This document shows, one piece after another, positions 1-7,683 of a stretch of 64,000 nucleotides of DNA. Below the pieces are notes generated by a model. It was not told the origin of the DNA and searched no databases. It saw only the letters and a list, made by a program, of their open reading frames with translations. How positions within the stretch are numbered: position 1 is the stretch's first letter; the number at the start of each line of letters is the position of its first letter. Source of the stretch: Propionigenium maris DSM 9537 (lineage in GTDB: Bacteria > Fusobacteriota > Fusobacteriia > Fusobacteriales > Fusobacteriaceae). The position numbers were made by a program, and so were the translations under genes. The stretch lies in contig NZ_BSDY01000016.1 in assembly GCF_027925155.1 (NCBI RefSeq), positions 1 through 64,000 of the forward strand, in the 5' to 3' direction.

Positions 1-182
1 GTAGTTTGAGGTATATACATTACTGGTCATATCCTTTCGAGTAGAATTTTGTGTGGTAACTCAATTATTACTCTATATTGGATATGATTTTTAATTTTTT
101 GTGAATTACTTTTGCAACACTCTATTTTATTTTTATAATTAAGTAGATGAGGTATTGTATAGCAGGTTATGGAGGGGATTTT

Positions 183-221
183 AAAAAAGGAGGTACCTTT
201 TATTAGATACCTCCTTTTTTT
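183..221 (-). terminator. Rho-independent terminator of the HMA-like gene
   Basis: GGAGGTA (189-195) pairs with TACCTCC (208-214), flanked by an A-run on the left and a T-run on the right. The symmetrical flanks could stop transcription from either side. It lies 7 bp beyond the stop of the leftward gene at 229. Confidence 0.7.
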
Positions 222-228
222 CTTTAAG

Positions 229-441
229 CTATCTGAGCACCTGGAAGACCTCGAAGCCCATAAGTTCGATCCTGTCCCTTATCTGCTGCTCTTCTACACT
301 ATCGTCCAGGATTATCTCTCCCCTCTTCTTGTGGAAGTTGATCTTGATATCCTCTACTCCTTCTATTTTCATCATACTCTCCTGAAACTCCAGCATCTGG
401 TTTTCCGCCTGCATCCCGTGAATAAAAAAGCTTAATCTCAT
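229..441 (-). CDS. Small HMA-like (ferredoxin-fold) protein lacking the metal-binding cysteines
   Basis: This 70-residue protein has the size and likely beta-alpha-beta-beta-alpha-beta pattern of heavy-metal-associated (HMA) domains. The loop that normally carries GMxCxxC reads HGMQAENQ (residues 8-15), so both metal-ligand cysteines are absent. The ATG at 441 is chosen because a strong AAAGGGGGTG site lies just upstream on the minus strand; a longer frame reaching 525 has no comparable site. It is transcribed away from the neighbouring envelope-protein gene. Cysteine-less HMA-like proteins are known in anaerobes, but the function of this one is unknown. The fold call rests on pattern only. 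Confidence 0.6.
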   Translation of the reverse strand: MRLSFFIHGMQAENQMLEFQESMMKIEGVEDIKINFHKKRGEIILDDSVEEQQIRDRIELMGFEVFQVLR

Positions 442-598
442 AGAAACACCCCCTTTATATTTTTTTGGCAAAAAGTAGATATTTTCCTCTCTTAAAATAA
501 TATTTAGCTTTTCCTGAAATGACAAGGTGGTGTCACTATCCCGTCACAGAGGGGAGGTAGACTTAGGCAAAGAGAACGATAGTAAAGGAGGGACAGTT

Positions 599-1024
599 AT
601 GAAGAAAGCAGTAGTAGCAGGAATGTTGGTGGTATCGGCTCTTACCTTTGCAACTAACGGGAGCAGCAGACCTATGGATGGACAGAGAAGAGGAGGAATA
701 GAAACTCAGCTTGCAGGACTTACAGATGCCCAGAAAGAGGAGTTGACCACCATGAGGGAGGTCCACAGAAGGGAGAATCAGGAGCTGAGGCTGAATATGA
801 GGGAAGCAGACCTGAAGATGGAGAGGGAGCTTCTCAGGGATAAACCCAACAGGTTGGCAATAAATAAGCTCATCGATGAGAAGGCCAAGTACAGGGTGGC
901 TATGGAGAAGAACAGTATGGATTACAAGCTGGATGCCAGGGAGAAGTTTGGTATAGATGTAGGAAGGCATCACAATAAAAACAAGGGGCACACGGGTTCC
1001 AAGGGGAAGCACAGACACAATTAG
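599..1024 (+). CDS. Spy/CpxP-like periplasmic LTxxQ protein with His-rich tail
   Basis: A 141-residue exported protein. Residues 1-20 form a signal peptide (MKK, then a hydrophobic stretch ending near ATNG). The body contains LTDAQ, which fits the LTxxQ motif of Spy/CpxP/ZraP-type envelope proteins, followed by long charged amphipathic helices. The C-terminus is rich in His and Lys (RHHNKNKGH, then KHRHN) and may bind metal. The ATG at 599 is preferred over an in-frame start at 527 because AAAGGAGGG lies 6-15 bases upstream and the signal peptide begins there. The family acts as envelope chaperones or metal-stress sensors in the periplasm; the specific role here is inferred. The gene is single, with its own terminator. 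Confidence 0.65.
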   Translation: MKKAVVAGMLVVSALTFATNGSSRPMDGQRRGGIETQLAGLTDAQKEELTTMREVHRRENQELRLNMREADLKMERELLRDKPNRLAINKLIDEKAKYRVAMEKNSMDYKLDAREKFGIDVGRHHNKNKGHTGSKGKHRHN

Positions 1025-1034
1025 AATGAAAAAC

Positions 1035-1065
1035 AGAGACCGGATCTTAATTCGGTCTCTTTTTC
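1035..1065 (+). terminator. Rho-independent terminator
   Basis: AGAGACCG (1035-1042) pairs with CGGTCTCT (1053-1060) and is followed by a T-run. It ends the Spy-like gene. Confidence 0.85.
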
Positions 1066-1142
1066 TATGAAAACGGGACAAAGTGTGACAAAAGGATATA
1101 GTGGATATATAAGTGGGTAAGTCATTCATTTCATATATTTAT

Positions 1143-1171
1143 TAGAAAAATAGCTGAAAAGGGTTTATAAT
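1143..1171 (+). promoter_or_regulatory. Possible sigma70 promoter of the fumarase genes
   Basis: A perfect TATAAT (1166-1171) lies 55 bases before the fumarase alpha start. The -35 candidate 17 bases upstream, TAGAAA (1143-1148), is weak, which suggests dependence on an activator. Confidence 0.4.
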
Positions 1172-1225
1172 AAGTAGAATAGCAAGGTTTAGAACTACAT
1201 TAAATTATAGAAAAAGGGTGGTTAT

Positions 1226-2068
1226 ATGAAGGAGATCAGTTTAACTAGGGTAACGGAAGAAGTAGAAAGAATGTGTATCGAAGCAAACTACTTTATCGGA
1301 AGCGATGTGATAAATAAGATTAAGGAAGCACACGCAAACGAGGAGTCTCCAGTGGGGAAGAATGTACTGGAGCAGATCATCAAAAACGATGATATAGCTG
1401 CAACAGACAGAGTACCTATGTGTCAGGATACAGGTCTAGTGGTAGTATTTTTAGAGGTAGGTACAGAGGTAAGAGTAAATGGAGATATCTATGCATCTAT
1501 CCAGGAGGGTGTAAGAAGAGGATATGAGAAGGGATTCCTAAGAAAATCCATCGTAAAGCACCCATTTGACAGGGTAAATACAAAGGACAACACTCCTGCA
1601 GTAATCCACACTAAGCTTGTGCCAGGATCTGACAAGGTGAAGATTATCGTAGCTCCTAAGGGTGGAGGAAGTGAGAACATGTCTCTAGTTAAGATGCTGA
1701 AGCCTGCAGACGGTATAGAGGGAGTAAAGCAGCTTGTGGTAGAGACTATTAAAAATGCAGGTGGAAATCCATGTCCTCCAATCATCGTAGGAGTAGGTAT
1801 AGGAGGAAGCTTTGAGAAGGCAGCACTTCTAGCTAAGGAAGCTCTTATGAGAGATGTAAATGACAGCAGCTCAGACCCAATCAACGCAAAGCTTGAGGGA
1901 GAACTGTTAGAGCTTATCAACAACACTGGTGTAGGACCGCTTGGACTAGGGGGAAGAAACACAGCTCTAGCTGTAAAGGTTGAGACTCACCCATGCCACA
2001 TAGCTTCACTTCCAGTAGCTATTAACATTAACTGTCACGCAGCAAGACACAAGGAGGTAGTACTATAA
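1226..2068 (+). CDS. Class I fumarate hydratase, alpha subunit
   Basis: This 280-residue protein is the N-terminal (Fe-S) subunit of the two-subunit class I fumarase/tartrate dehydratase family, which interconverts fumarate and malate using a [4Fe-4S] cluster. Candidate cluster cysteines are C66 (PMCQDTG), C183 (NPCPP) and C257 or C270 (THPCHIA and NINCHAARH); their spacing fits the three ligands of FumA-type enzymes. The next gene overlaps by one base (stop and start share TAATG), as expected for tightly coupled subunits. Tartrate dehydratase TtdA is a close relative. Fumarase is favoured because malic enzyme is nearby. Confidence 0.9.
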   Translation: MKEISLTRVTEEVERMCIEANYFIGSDVINKIKEAHANEESPVGKNVLEQIIKNDDIAATDRVPMCQDTGLVVVFLEVGTEVRVNGDIYASIQEGVRRGYEKGFLRKSIVKHPFDRVNTKDNTPAVIHTKLVPGSDKVKIIVAPKGGGSENMSLVKMLKPADGIEGVKQLVVETIKNAGGNPCPPIIVGVGIGGSFEKAALLAKEALMRDVNDSSSDPINAKLEGELLELINNTGVGPLGLGGRNTALAVKVETHPCHIASLPVAININCHAARHKEVVL

Positions 2069-2610
2069 TGAAATTAACAACACCTTTTAAAACTGAGGAT
2101 TTAGAAAAGCTAAAAGCAGGAGATACAGTGGAGATCACTGGAGTAATCTATACAGCAAGAGACGCTGCCCACGCAAGACTTGTGGACCTATTAGAGAAGG
2201 GGGAGAAGCTGCCTCTAGAGCTAGAGGGACAGGTGATATACTATGTAGGACCTACTCCTGCTAAGCCAGGAAAGGTAATCGGAAGTGCCGGGCCTACTAC
2301 AAGCTACAGAATGGATCCATATGCTCCAAAGCTTATCGAGCAGGGGCTAAAGGGAATGATCGGTAAGGGAGCAAGATCTGCAGAGGTAAAGGCAGCTATA
2401 AAGGAGCACAAGGCAGTTTACTTTGCAGCAGTTGGAGGAGCAGCAGCTCTTATTGCAAAGTCCATCAAGAAGGCTGAAGTAATAGCTTATGAGGACCTTG
2501 GAGCTGAGGCAATCAGAAGACTTGAAGTAGAGAACTTCCCTGCAATAGTAATTAACGATGTACACGGTAATGACCTTTATGAAGAGGGACAGGCAAAATA
2601 CCGTAGATAA
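2068..2610 (+). CDS. Class I fumarate hydratase, beta subunit
   Basis: This 180-residue protein is the C-terminal subunit of class I fumarase. Family-typical segments are the RDAAHARL stretch near residue 31, the GPTTSYRMD loop near residue 75 that contributes to substrate binding, and a C-terminal ParB-unlike alpha/beta swivel domain containing AVGGAAAL. Length fits the separate beta subunit. Its start overlaps the alpha stop, so the two are translationally coupled and should assemble into one hydro-lyase. The LysR gene follows after 18 bases and may share the transcript. Confidence 0.9.
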   Translation: MKLTTPFKTEDLEKLKAGDTVEITGVIYTARDAAHARLVDLLEKGEKLPLELEGQVIYYVGPTPAKPGKVIGSAGPTTSYRMDPYAPKLIEQGLKGMIGKGARSAEVKAAIKEHKAVYFAAVGGAAALIAKSIKKAEVIAYEDLGAEAIRRLEVENFPAIVINDVHGNDLYEEGQAKYRR

Positions 2611-2628
2611 TAAGGTGAGGTATGGAGT

Positions 2629-3513
2629 ATGAAGTTATCTCAGATAAGATATTTTTTGGAAGTTGCTAAATGCAAAAATATAACCCAAGCCTCTAAAAAA
2701 CTATATGTTTCTCAGCCTACAATAACAGTTGCTATAAAGGAGCTGGAGAAGGAGCTGGAGATAGACCTATTCCATAGAGAAAAGCAAAGGATATCTCTCA
2801 CAGATGATGGTAGATTCTTCTATGAAGAGGTTCTCGAAATAGTGGAGAACCTCGATAATCTGGTAGAGGTAGTAAAGGATAGAAAGAAGGAAAGCAGCCT
2901 GAAATTAGGAGTACCGCCTATGACAGGTGCTTTTCTATTTTCAAAGATATTAAAGGGGTTTAGATCCAAGTATCCCCATATCAACCTGGAGATCTATGAG
3001 CACGGGACTATAAAATCAAGGGAGCTTCTTCAGGAGGAGGAACTGGACCTGGCCATAACAACCAGTGGTTACTCAAAGCCAAATAATACAAACTTTATTC
3101 CCATATTAAAAACGTCATATGGACTCTACACATCTAAGGATCAGCCTATACTGGAAACAGAGAATACTCTGAACTTTGAGGATATCAAGAAGGTTCCTTT
3201 GATCCTCTTTAATAAAGGGTTTAACATAAATCAAAAGGTAATAGAGGAGTTTGAAGGGATAGGGGTAAAACCTAATATTCTCCTGGAAACGGGACAGATA
3301 GAAACAGCTAAGCAGATAATATCAGAGGGCTTAGCCAGTGGATTTATAATAAAGGAATGCATAAAGGATAGTGATGGCCTCATAGAGGTTCCCTTTAAAA
3401 ATCCAATGTCTGTAAGTATAGGAGTAGAATGGAAGAGGAAGAAGTATCAAAGCTCAAGTGTGGAATCATTTATAGAGTACCTAAAAAATAACTATGAACT
3501 AAATAGTATATGA
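2629..3513 (+). CDS. LysR-family transcriptional regulator
   Basis: A 294-residue LysR regulator. The winged helix-turn-helix occupies residues 1-60, with the signature ITQASKKLYVSQPTITVAI and then LFHREKQRISLTDDG. The remainder is a periplasmic-binding-protein-like effector domain beginning near SLKLGVPP. It sits between the fumarase and malic enzyme genes, which points to control of malate/fumarate metabolism; the inducer cannot be read from the sequence. The gene follows fumarase with only 18 bases between, so it may be cotranscribed and also act on the malic enzyme promoter downstream. Confidence 0.88.
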   Translation: MKLSQIRYFLEVAKCKNITQASKKLYVSQPTITVAIKELEKELEIDLFHREKQRISLTDDGRFFYEEVLEIVENLDNLVEVVKDRKKESSLKLGVPPMTGAFLFSKILKGFRSKYPHINLEIYEHGTIKSRELLQEEELDLAITTSGYSKPNNTNFIPILKTSYGLYTSKDQPILETENTLNFEDIKKVPLILFNKGFNINQKVIEEFEGIGVKPNILLETGQIETAKQIISEGLASGFIIKECIKDSDGLIEVPFKNPMSVSIGVEWKRKKYQSSSVESFIEYLKNNYELNSI

Positions 3514-3578
3514 TAGTTAAAAACTATTAAGTTGATAAAAAACAAGTATTTTACATCTGATTTCAGATTGGTTATAAT
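3511..3578 (+). promoter_or_regulatory. Malic enzyme promoter with palindromic operator candidates
   Basis: TTACAT (3551-3556), a 16-base spacer and TATAAT (3573-3578) form a promoter about 30 bases before the malic enzyme start. The spacer holds the palindrome ATCTGA-TT-TCAGAT (3555-3568). A second inverted repeat, ATAGTT-AAA-AACTAT, lies at about 3513-3527. Both are plausible binding sites for the LysR regulator encoded just upstream; this is inference. Confidence 0.45.
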
Positions 3579-3609
3579 AAGTCATAAAATGTTTAATGGA
3601 GGAAGAAGA

Positions 3610-4785
3610 GTGTCAGTATATGAGGATTCATTAAAGTTACATGAAGAGAATAAAGGTAAGATCGAAGTAGTATCTAAGGTAAGAGTAACTTGCAAGGAGG
3701 AGCTATCCCTTGCATATTCTCCAGGTGTAGCTGAGCCATGCAGAAAGATATCTGAGAATAAGGAAGACGTTTATAAATATACATCAAAGGGTAACCTTGT
3801 AGCTGTTATCACAGACGGATCTGCAGTACTAGGTCTTGGAAATATCGGACCAGAGGCAGCACTGCCTGTAATGGAGGGGAAATCAATTCTTTTTAAGGAG
3901 TTTGGAGGAGTGGACTCTATCCCTCTTTGCCTGGATACTCAGGATGTAGATGAGATAGTAAGAACTTGTAAACTTCTTGCACCAGGGCTTGGTGGAATAA
4001 ACCTTGAGGATATCTCAGCACCTAGATGTGTAGAGATAGAGACAAGACTGAAGGAGGAGCTGGATATTCCTGTATTCCACGACGATCAGCACGGAACAGC
4101 TATTGTAGTTGTTGCGGGAATGATAAATGCCTATAAATTCCTTGGAAGAGACCTTGCAGATGCAAAGGTAGTAGTTTGTGGAGCTGGAGCGGCTGGATCA
4201 TCTATCATCAAGATGGTAAGGGAGCTTGGAGTAGCTGATATCCTGGCACTGGATGTAGATGGAATTATCGCAAGAGAGGATGCATCTAGAGAGTATGACT
4301 TCCTGACAAAGGAACTATCTGAAATTACAAACAAGGACAACGTTACTGGTGGACTAGCTGAGGCAGTGAAGGGAGCGGATATCTTTATCGGTGTATCTGC
4401 AGCTGGAATCCTTAAGCCTGAGATGGTTAAGACTATGAACAAGGACAGCGTAATCTTTGCCATGGCTAACCCTACACCTGAGATCATGCCTGAGCTTGCC
4501 CTTGAAGCTGGAGCTAAGATCGTGGGAACTGGAAGATCCGACTATCCAAACCAGGTAAACAACGTACTTGCGTTCCCTGGACTGTTCAGAGGAGCATTGG
4601 ATGCTGGAGCTAAGAAGATAACTGAGGAGATGAAGATGGCAGCAGCTCAAGGTATCGCGGCGATACTTAAGGAAGAGGAGCTAAGAGCCGACTATATCAT
4701 CCCAGATGCCTTTGATGAGAGGGTAGCAAGGGTAGTGGCAGACTCTGTTATGAAGATAGCTAGGGAGCAGGGAATCTGCAGATAG
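3610..4785 (+). CDS. NAD(P)-dependent malic enzyme
   Basis: A 391-residue short-form bacterial malic enzyme that oxidatively decarboxylates malate to pyruvate. Visible motifs are [10 protein letters not shown] near residue 37, GLGNIGP, the FHDDQHGTA metal/substrate loop near residue 160, the dinucleotide-binding [11 protein letters not shown] near residue 193, and [13 protein letters not shown]. The GTG at 3610 is chosen because GGAGG lies 6-8 bases upstream; an in-frame ATG at 3532 lacks a site and overlaps the promoter. It forms a C4-dicarboxylate cluster with fumarase. Whether NAD or NADP is used cannot be told. Confidence 0.92.
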   Translation: MSVYEDSLKLHEENKGKIEVVSKVRVTCKEELSLAYSPGVAEPCRKISENKEDVYKYTSKGNLVAVITDGSAVLGLGNIGPEAALPVMEGKSILFKEFGGVDSIPLCLDTQDVDEIVRTCKLLAPGLGGINLEDISAPRCVEIETRLKEELDIPVFHDDQHGTAIVVVAGMINAYKFLGRDLADAKVVVCGAGAAGSSIIKMVRELGVADILALDVDGIIAREDASREYDFLTKELSEITNKDNVTGGLAEAVKGADIFIGVSAAGILKPEMVKTMNKDSVIFAMANPTPEIMPELALEAGAKIVGTGRSDYPNQVNNVLAFPGLFRGALDAGAKKITEEMKMAAAQGIAAILKEEELRADYIIPDAFDERVARVVADSVMKIAREQGICR

Positions 4786-4812
4786 TCTTGGATATTAGAA
4801 TAATATAATTTT

Positions 4813-4845
4813 AAAGGACCTGAGTTTATACTTGGGTCTTTTTTT
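4813..4845 (+). terminator. Rho-independent terminator of malic enzyme
   Basis: AAAGGACCTGAG (4813-4824) pairs, with G-U pairs, with CTTGGGTCTTT (4831-4841), followed by seven or more T. Confidence 0.75.
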
Positions 4846-5220
4846 ATTGAGGGATTCGATACTTTTGTCTTGATACAAACGTATCCAAAAAATCAAGTCT
4901 TCCGGCAATTGTCTTTGGGAGTGATACAGACTTACCATTGCTCTCCTGGGCTCTCTACAGAGCCTGAAGAAGTTAAACACAATGAAGTAGGTTGTTGTTG
5001 TGAAGCTAGACGACAGCCTGCAGACGTCTAATTTAATTCAAAACCTTAATTCGTGTTAATTGGTGTAATTCGTGGTTGCTGATTTTAATTTATAGAGATT
5101 TCTTAACTAAAAACCTTTAAAGGTCAAAGATATTTATTCATTTACTAAAGATAAATAATCTTAATAGTTATGAGGTTTACAGAGGAAAAAATATAAACAA
5201 AAAATAGTTTACAGGAAAAG
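4846..5220. other. Gene-poor intergenic stretch with a tandem AATTCGTG-type repeat
   Basis: No convincing gene. A minus-strand frame at 4795-4980 has no ribosome binding site and overlaps the terminator. At 5047-5077 three near-identical units follow one another: TAATTCGTGT, TAATTGGTGT and AATTCGTGGT. The rest is AT-rich. Confidence 0.5.
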
Positions 5221-5249
5221 TTGACTTTTTAAGTAAGATATTATAAACT
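5221..5249 (+). promoter_or_regulatory. Possible promoter of the transporter gene
   Basis: TTGACT (5221-5226) is followed 17 bases later by TAAACT (5244-5249), or 15 bases later by TATAAA (5242-5247). It lies about 80 bases before the transporter start. Confidence 0.4.
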
Positions 5250-5329
5250 TGTAAAAAAGAGCAAGAGTGAAATATTTGAACTTCAAAATAAAAAAATGAA
5301 CAGAACAGAATGAAGAAGAGGTGGCATAG

Positions 5330-6544
5330 ATGAGGATACTTGATAATTTTTTAGACATAGCTTACACAGCAGCAGCAGATACATTTATAGCTGTGGGAAG
5401 TTTCGTGGGAATAACACTATTACTATTTGGTTATATTAACTATAGGTCGGAAGGAAGGCTTATAAGGGCTATAGAGGAGAGGAAGAAACTGCAGGTTGTC
5501 ATAGGGGCCTTTCTGGGGCTTACACCGGGATGCGGAGGAGCTATCATGGTAATGCCCCTCTACCTCCTGGGAAAGGTAAGCTTTGGTACAGTGGTGGCTA
5601 CCCTTATTGCCACAATGGGAGATGCCGCCTTTGTAATACTGGTGTACTCGCCGAGGCTGTTTATTCTGGTTTCCCTGGTGTCCTTCATAGTGGCTGTAGT
5701 CACTGGATACCTCATGGATCGGTTTAAGATCGGAGTAGATCTTGTGGAGAGGGTAAGATCCAGAGAGGAACTTAAGAACCTTCACAAGGCCTTTGAGGAT
5801 GAGCCTACAGAGTTTGAGCTGGATGCAGAGAACGGTAGCGTGGCCTTTATGCACATAGGGCATGAGGAGGGGGATATTGTAGATATGGCCCTTCACCATG
5901 AGCACAGTGTCCAGGGGAACCTTCACAGGTTCAGACACGAGATAGGCTACAAGCTCTTCTGGATGCTCATAGTTCCGGGATTCATCCTGGGAGTTATGGA
6001 CCTTATGCAGATAGACCTGGATAGCGGTCTGCCCATTAAAAATCTGACCCTTATAGGGGCAGTGGGAACATTCTTTTCACTTATCTATACAATTATCTCC
6101 AAGAAGGTGTTAAAGGATGACAACCATGCAGAAACGGAGAGCAAGATGCACTCATTAAAGGAGACCCTGGTACACAACGCCGAGGAGACAGCCTTTGTGA
6201 TAAGCTGGGTATTCCTGGCCTTTCTACTATACGAGGTGGGCCTTGAGCTCATGGGGGGAGAGGAGGTTCTTACAGCCTTTATGAGTAAAAGCGGCTTCCT
6301 TGTGGTGCTTATAGCAGTCCTTGTGGGGCTTATCCCTGGATGCGGTCCCCAGATCCTTCTGGCTACCCTCTACGTCACTGGAGTGATACCATTTTCAGCC
6401 CTCATAGCCAACGCCATATGTAACGATGGGGATGCATTATTTCCTCTACTTGCCATAAATAAGAAGTCAGCTGTATGGGTAAGTGTGTATAACCTTATAC
6501 CGGCTCTCATAGTAGGCGGAGGATTCTATCTTTTCGGGTACTAG
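5330..6544 (+). CDS. Putative manganese transporter (ArsP_2/PGCG-repeat membrane protein)
   Basis: A 404-residue polytopic membrane protein with two homologous halves. Each half carries a PGCG motif (residues 66-69, LTPGCGG; around 336-339, LIPGCGP) followed by a GDA motif (MGDAAF and DGDALF). The halves are separated by a hydrophilic, His- and acid-rich segment near residues 150-200. This architecture matches the family annotated as putative manganese transporter (10 TMS). The substrate is known only by family annotation. AGAGGTGG precedes the ATG. The gene stands alone, ending just before the tRNA promoter. No yybP-ykoY-type manganese riboswitch was recognised upstream. Confidence 0.75.
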   Translation: MRILDNFLDIAYTAAADTFIAVGSFVGITLLLFGYINYRSEGRLIRAIEERKKLQVVIGAFLGLTPGCGGAIMVMPLYLLGKVSFGTVVATLIATMGDAAFVILVYSPRLFILVSLVSFIVAVVTGYLMDRFKIGVDLVERVRSREELKNLHKAFEDEPTEFELDAENGSVAFMHIGHEEGDIVDMALHHEHSVQGNLHRFRHEIGYKLFWMLIVPGFILGVMDLMQIDLDSGLPIKNLTLIGAVGTFFSLIYTIISKKVLKDDNHAETESKMHSLKETLVHNAEETAFVISWVFLAFLLYEVGLELMGGEEVLTAFMSKSGFLVVLIAVLVGLIPGCGPQILLATLYVTGVIPFSALIANAICNDGDALFPLLAINKKSAVWVSVYNLIPALIVGGGFYLFGY

Positions 6545-6558
6545 AGGGGAAAAAGTGG

Positions 6559-6587
6559 TTGACAGTATCTGGAGAAAAGTGTATACT
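6559..6587 (+). promoter_or_regulatory. Strong promoter of tRNA-Thr
   Basis: Consensus TTGACA (6559-6564), a 17-base spacer and TATACT (6582-6587), with the tRNA 5' end 13 bases downstream. Confidence 0.85.
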
Positions 6588-6599
6588 CTCAGTGGAAGT

Positions 6600-6675
6600 G
6601 CCGCCTTAGCTCAGTAGGTAGAGCAATACCATGGTAAGGTAGAGGTCGCCGGTTCGACTCCGGCAGGTGGCACCA
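6600..6675 (+). tRNA. tRNA-Thr (anticodon GGT)
   Basis: A 76-nt cloverleaf including an encoded CCA end. The acceptor arms GCCGCCT and AGGTGGC pair with one G-U. The D-stem is GCTC/GAGC. The anticodon stem ATACC/GGTAG has one terminal mismatch and the loop ATGGTAA presents GGT. The T-arm is GCCGG/CCGGC around TTCGACT. Its 3' 46 nt form the left attachment core of the element that follows; the gene is intact because the element restores its 3' half. Confidence 0.95.
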
Positions 6676-6678
6676 GTA
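6630..6678 (+). repeat. Left attachment core (attL of element 1)
   Basis: 49 bp, from the C before the tRNA anticodon region to three bases past CCA, identical to 26090-26138. Divergence begins immediately on both sides. Confidence 0.92.
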
Positions 6679-6690
6679 AAAATGGTATCT

Positions 6691-6719
6691 AGAGCAGACC
6701 TTGGTCTGCTCTTTTTTTT
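6691..6719 (+). terminator. Terminator after tRNA-Thr
   Basis: AGAGCAGACC (6691-6700) pairs with GGTCTGCTCT (6703-6712), followed by T8. A related AGAGCAGA/TCTGCTCT terminator lies at the same distance from the second att copy. Confidence 0.85.
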
Positions 6720-6789
6720 ATCTGGCAAACTTTTGGCAAACCAATTAAAAAAAACTTTTCTGATAACTTATACTAGCCTTCTTTCTATC

Positions 6790-7380
6790 TTATAAGTTAA
6801 ATTCTTCTATTATTTTATTCATTTTTTCTTGCGTTATCCCAAGGTACTTCAATGTAGATCTTTCTGAACTATGATTCAGCCTTTCCATTACAAGGGCAAT
6901 GTTCTTAGTTTTTTGATATACCTGAACTCCCCAGGTTTTTCTGGCTGAATGTGTAGCTATATGGATATCTAAATTTAAGTAGTCAACCACTTCCTTATAT
7001 ACCCTAAATACCTGGATTCTGCTTATGTGTTTCACCGAATTTCTACTTCTATTGGATCTCGAGACAAAAAGATAGGGATTATTTTCATTCATCATAGTAG
7101 ATTTTAACTCTAAAGCTCTAATAAGTGCTGCCTTAGTATTTTCATTTAACTTCACTCTATTGGATTTATTTGTTTTTCGATCCTTGCCGAGATAATATCC
7201 AGTCCTAATAAACCTTTGGGCATCTTTCTCTGTTATTGCAAGTGTATCTGAAATTCTCAACGCTAAATTGAGTGAAACCTTCCAGATGAGATATACTAGT
7301 TCATTATTTTTAAGAAGCTCCTTCTCAAAAGCTTTTATCATTTTAAGGTCCTCAAACCCTTCAACAGTTTTATTAATCAT
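6790..7380 (-). CDS. Small catalytic-domain-only tyrosine recombinase
   Basis: At 196 residues this contains only the catalytic domain of the tyrosine recombinase family, the size of FimB/FimE-type invertases. All active-site elements are visible: Arg in ALRISD (residue 42), Lys in the GKDRKTNKSN hairpin, HSARKT (H-x-x-R) near residue 144, the second His in LNHSS, and the nucleophile Tyr in LKYLG. It lacks an N-terminal arm- or core-binding domain. It lies next to attL, while a full-length integrase sits at the other end, so it is probably not the main integrase. It could act in resolution, inversion or dimer processing. AAGGTGATG lies at the ribosome-binding position. Confidence 0.75.
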   Translation of the reverse strand: MINKTVEGFEDLKMIKAFEKELLKNNELVYLIWKVSLNLALRISDTLAITEKDAQRFIRTGYYLGKDRKTNKSNRVKLNENTKAALIRALELKSTMMNENNPYLFVSRSNRSRNSVKHISRIQVFRVYKEVVDYLNLDIHIATHSARKTWGVQVYQKTKNIALVMERLNHSSERSTLKYLGITQEKMNKIIEEFNL

Positions 7381-7550
7381 TTATCATCACCTTAGCCCTA
7401 TTTTTTTAAGTTTTCTATGTAACGTTTTTTTAGATGTAGATATTTTAGTATGATGCTGAAATAAATACAAGTACTTTCAATAAATTCTAAGTAACATAAT
7501 GTGATAATGTTACTTAGCTTCAAAAGGTTAAATATTTTACTTTATATTAA

Positions 7551-7605
7551 TTTTTATAGCTGCATCATTATGGGTTCCGCCTTATTACTGGTGTAGCTAT
7601 AGAAA
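7551..7605 (+). promoter_or_regulatory. Long leader hairpin upstream of the replication gene
   Basis: Positions 7551-7567 pair with 7589-7605 over 17 bp. Three of the pairs are G-U and the rest Watson-Crick, a pattern that favours RNA over DNA function. The 21-nt loop includes GGGTTCCGCC. It precedes the leader ORF and the primase-helicase gene, a typical place for antisense-RNA or attenuation control of a replication gene. Confidence 0.5.
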
Positions 7606-7653
7606 ATAATATAGGAGTAAGTTATATCCTGCCCCTATGAAGGAGGATAGTGT

Positions 7654-7683
7654 ATGGAAATTATTGATTTAATGGATGGCTAA
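7654..7683 (+). CDS. Nine-codon leader ORF overlapping the primase-helicase start
   Basis: ATG at 7654 is preceded by a strong AAGGAGG (7640-7646). It encodes MEIIDLMDG and stops at 7681-7683, eight bases inside the next gene, whose ATG (7676) has no ribosome binding site and follows an in-frame TAA at 7670. This implies that translation of the replication gene depends on ribosomes finishing the leader, as with leader peptides of some plasmid rep genes. The mechanism is inferred. Confidence 0.5.
   Translation: MEIIDLMDG

Noticed and set aside
169-435. Plus-strand 88-codon reading frame
   Set aside because: It runs through a terminator hairpin and is antisense to the HMA-like gene, which has a better ribosome site and plausible fold.
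563-1129. Minus-strand 188-codon reading frame
   Set aside because: It lies over the Spy-like gene, which has a signal peptide, ribosome site and terminator; the opposite frame has an odd composition and no ribosome site.
4795-4980. Minus-strand 61-codon reading frame
   Set aside because: No ribosome site, overlaps the malic enzyme terminator, and the composition is not protein-like.
4986-5329. Manganese riboswitch (yybP-ykoY) before the transporter
   Set aside because: Looked for because of the gene family, but the conserved core and paired arms were not found.
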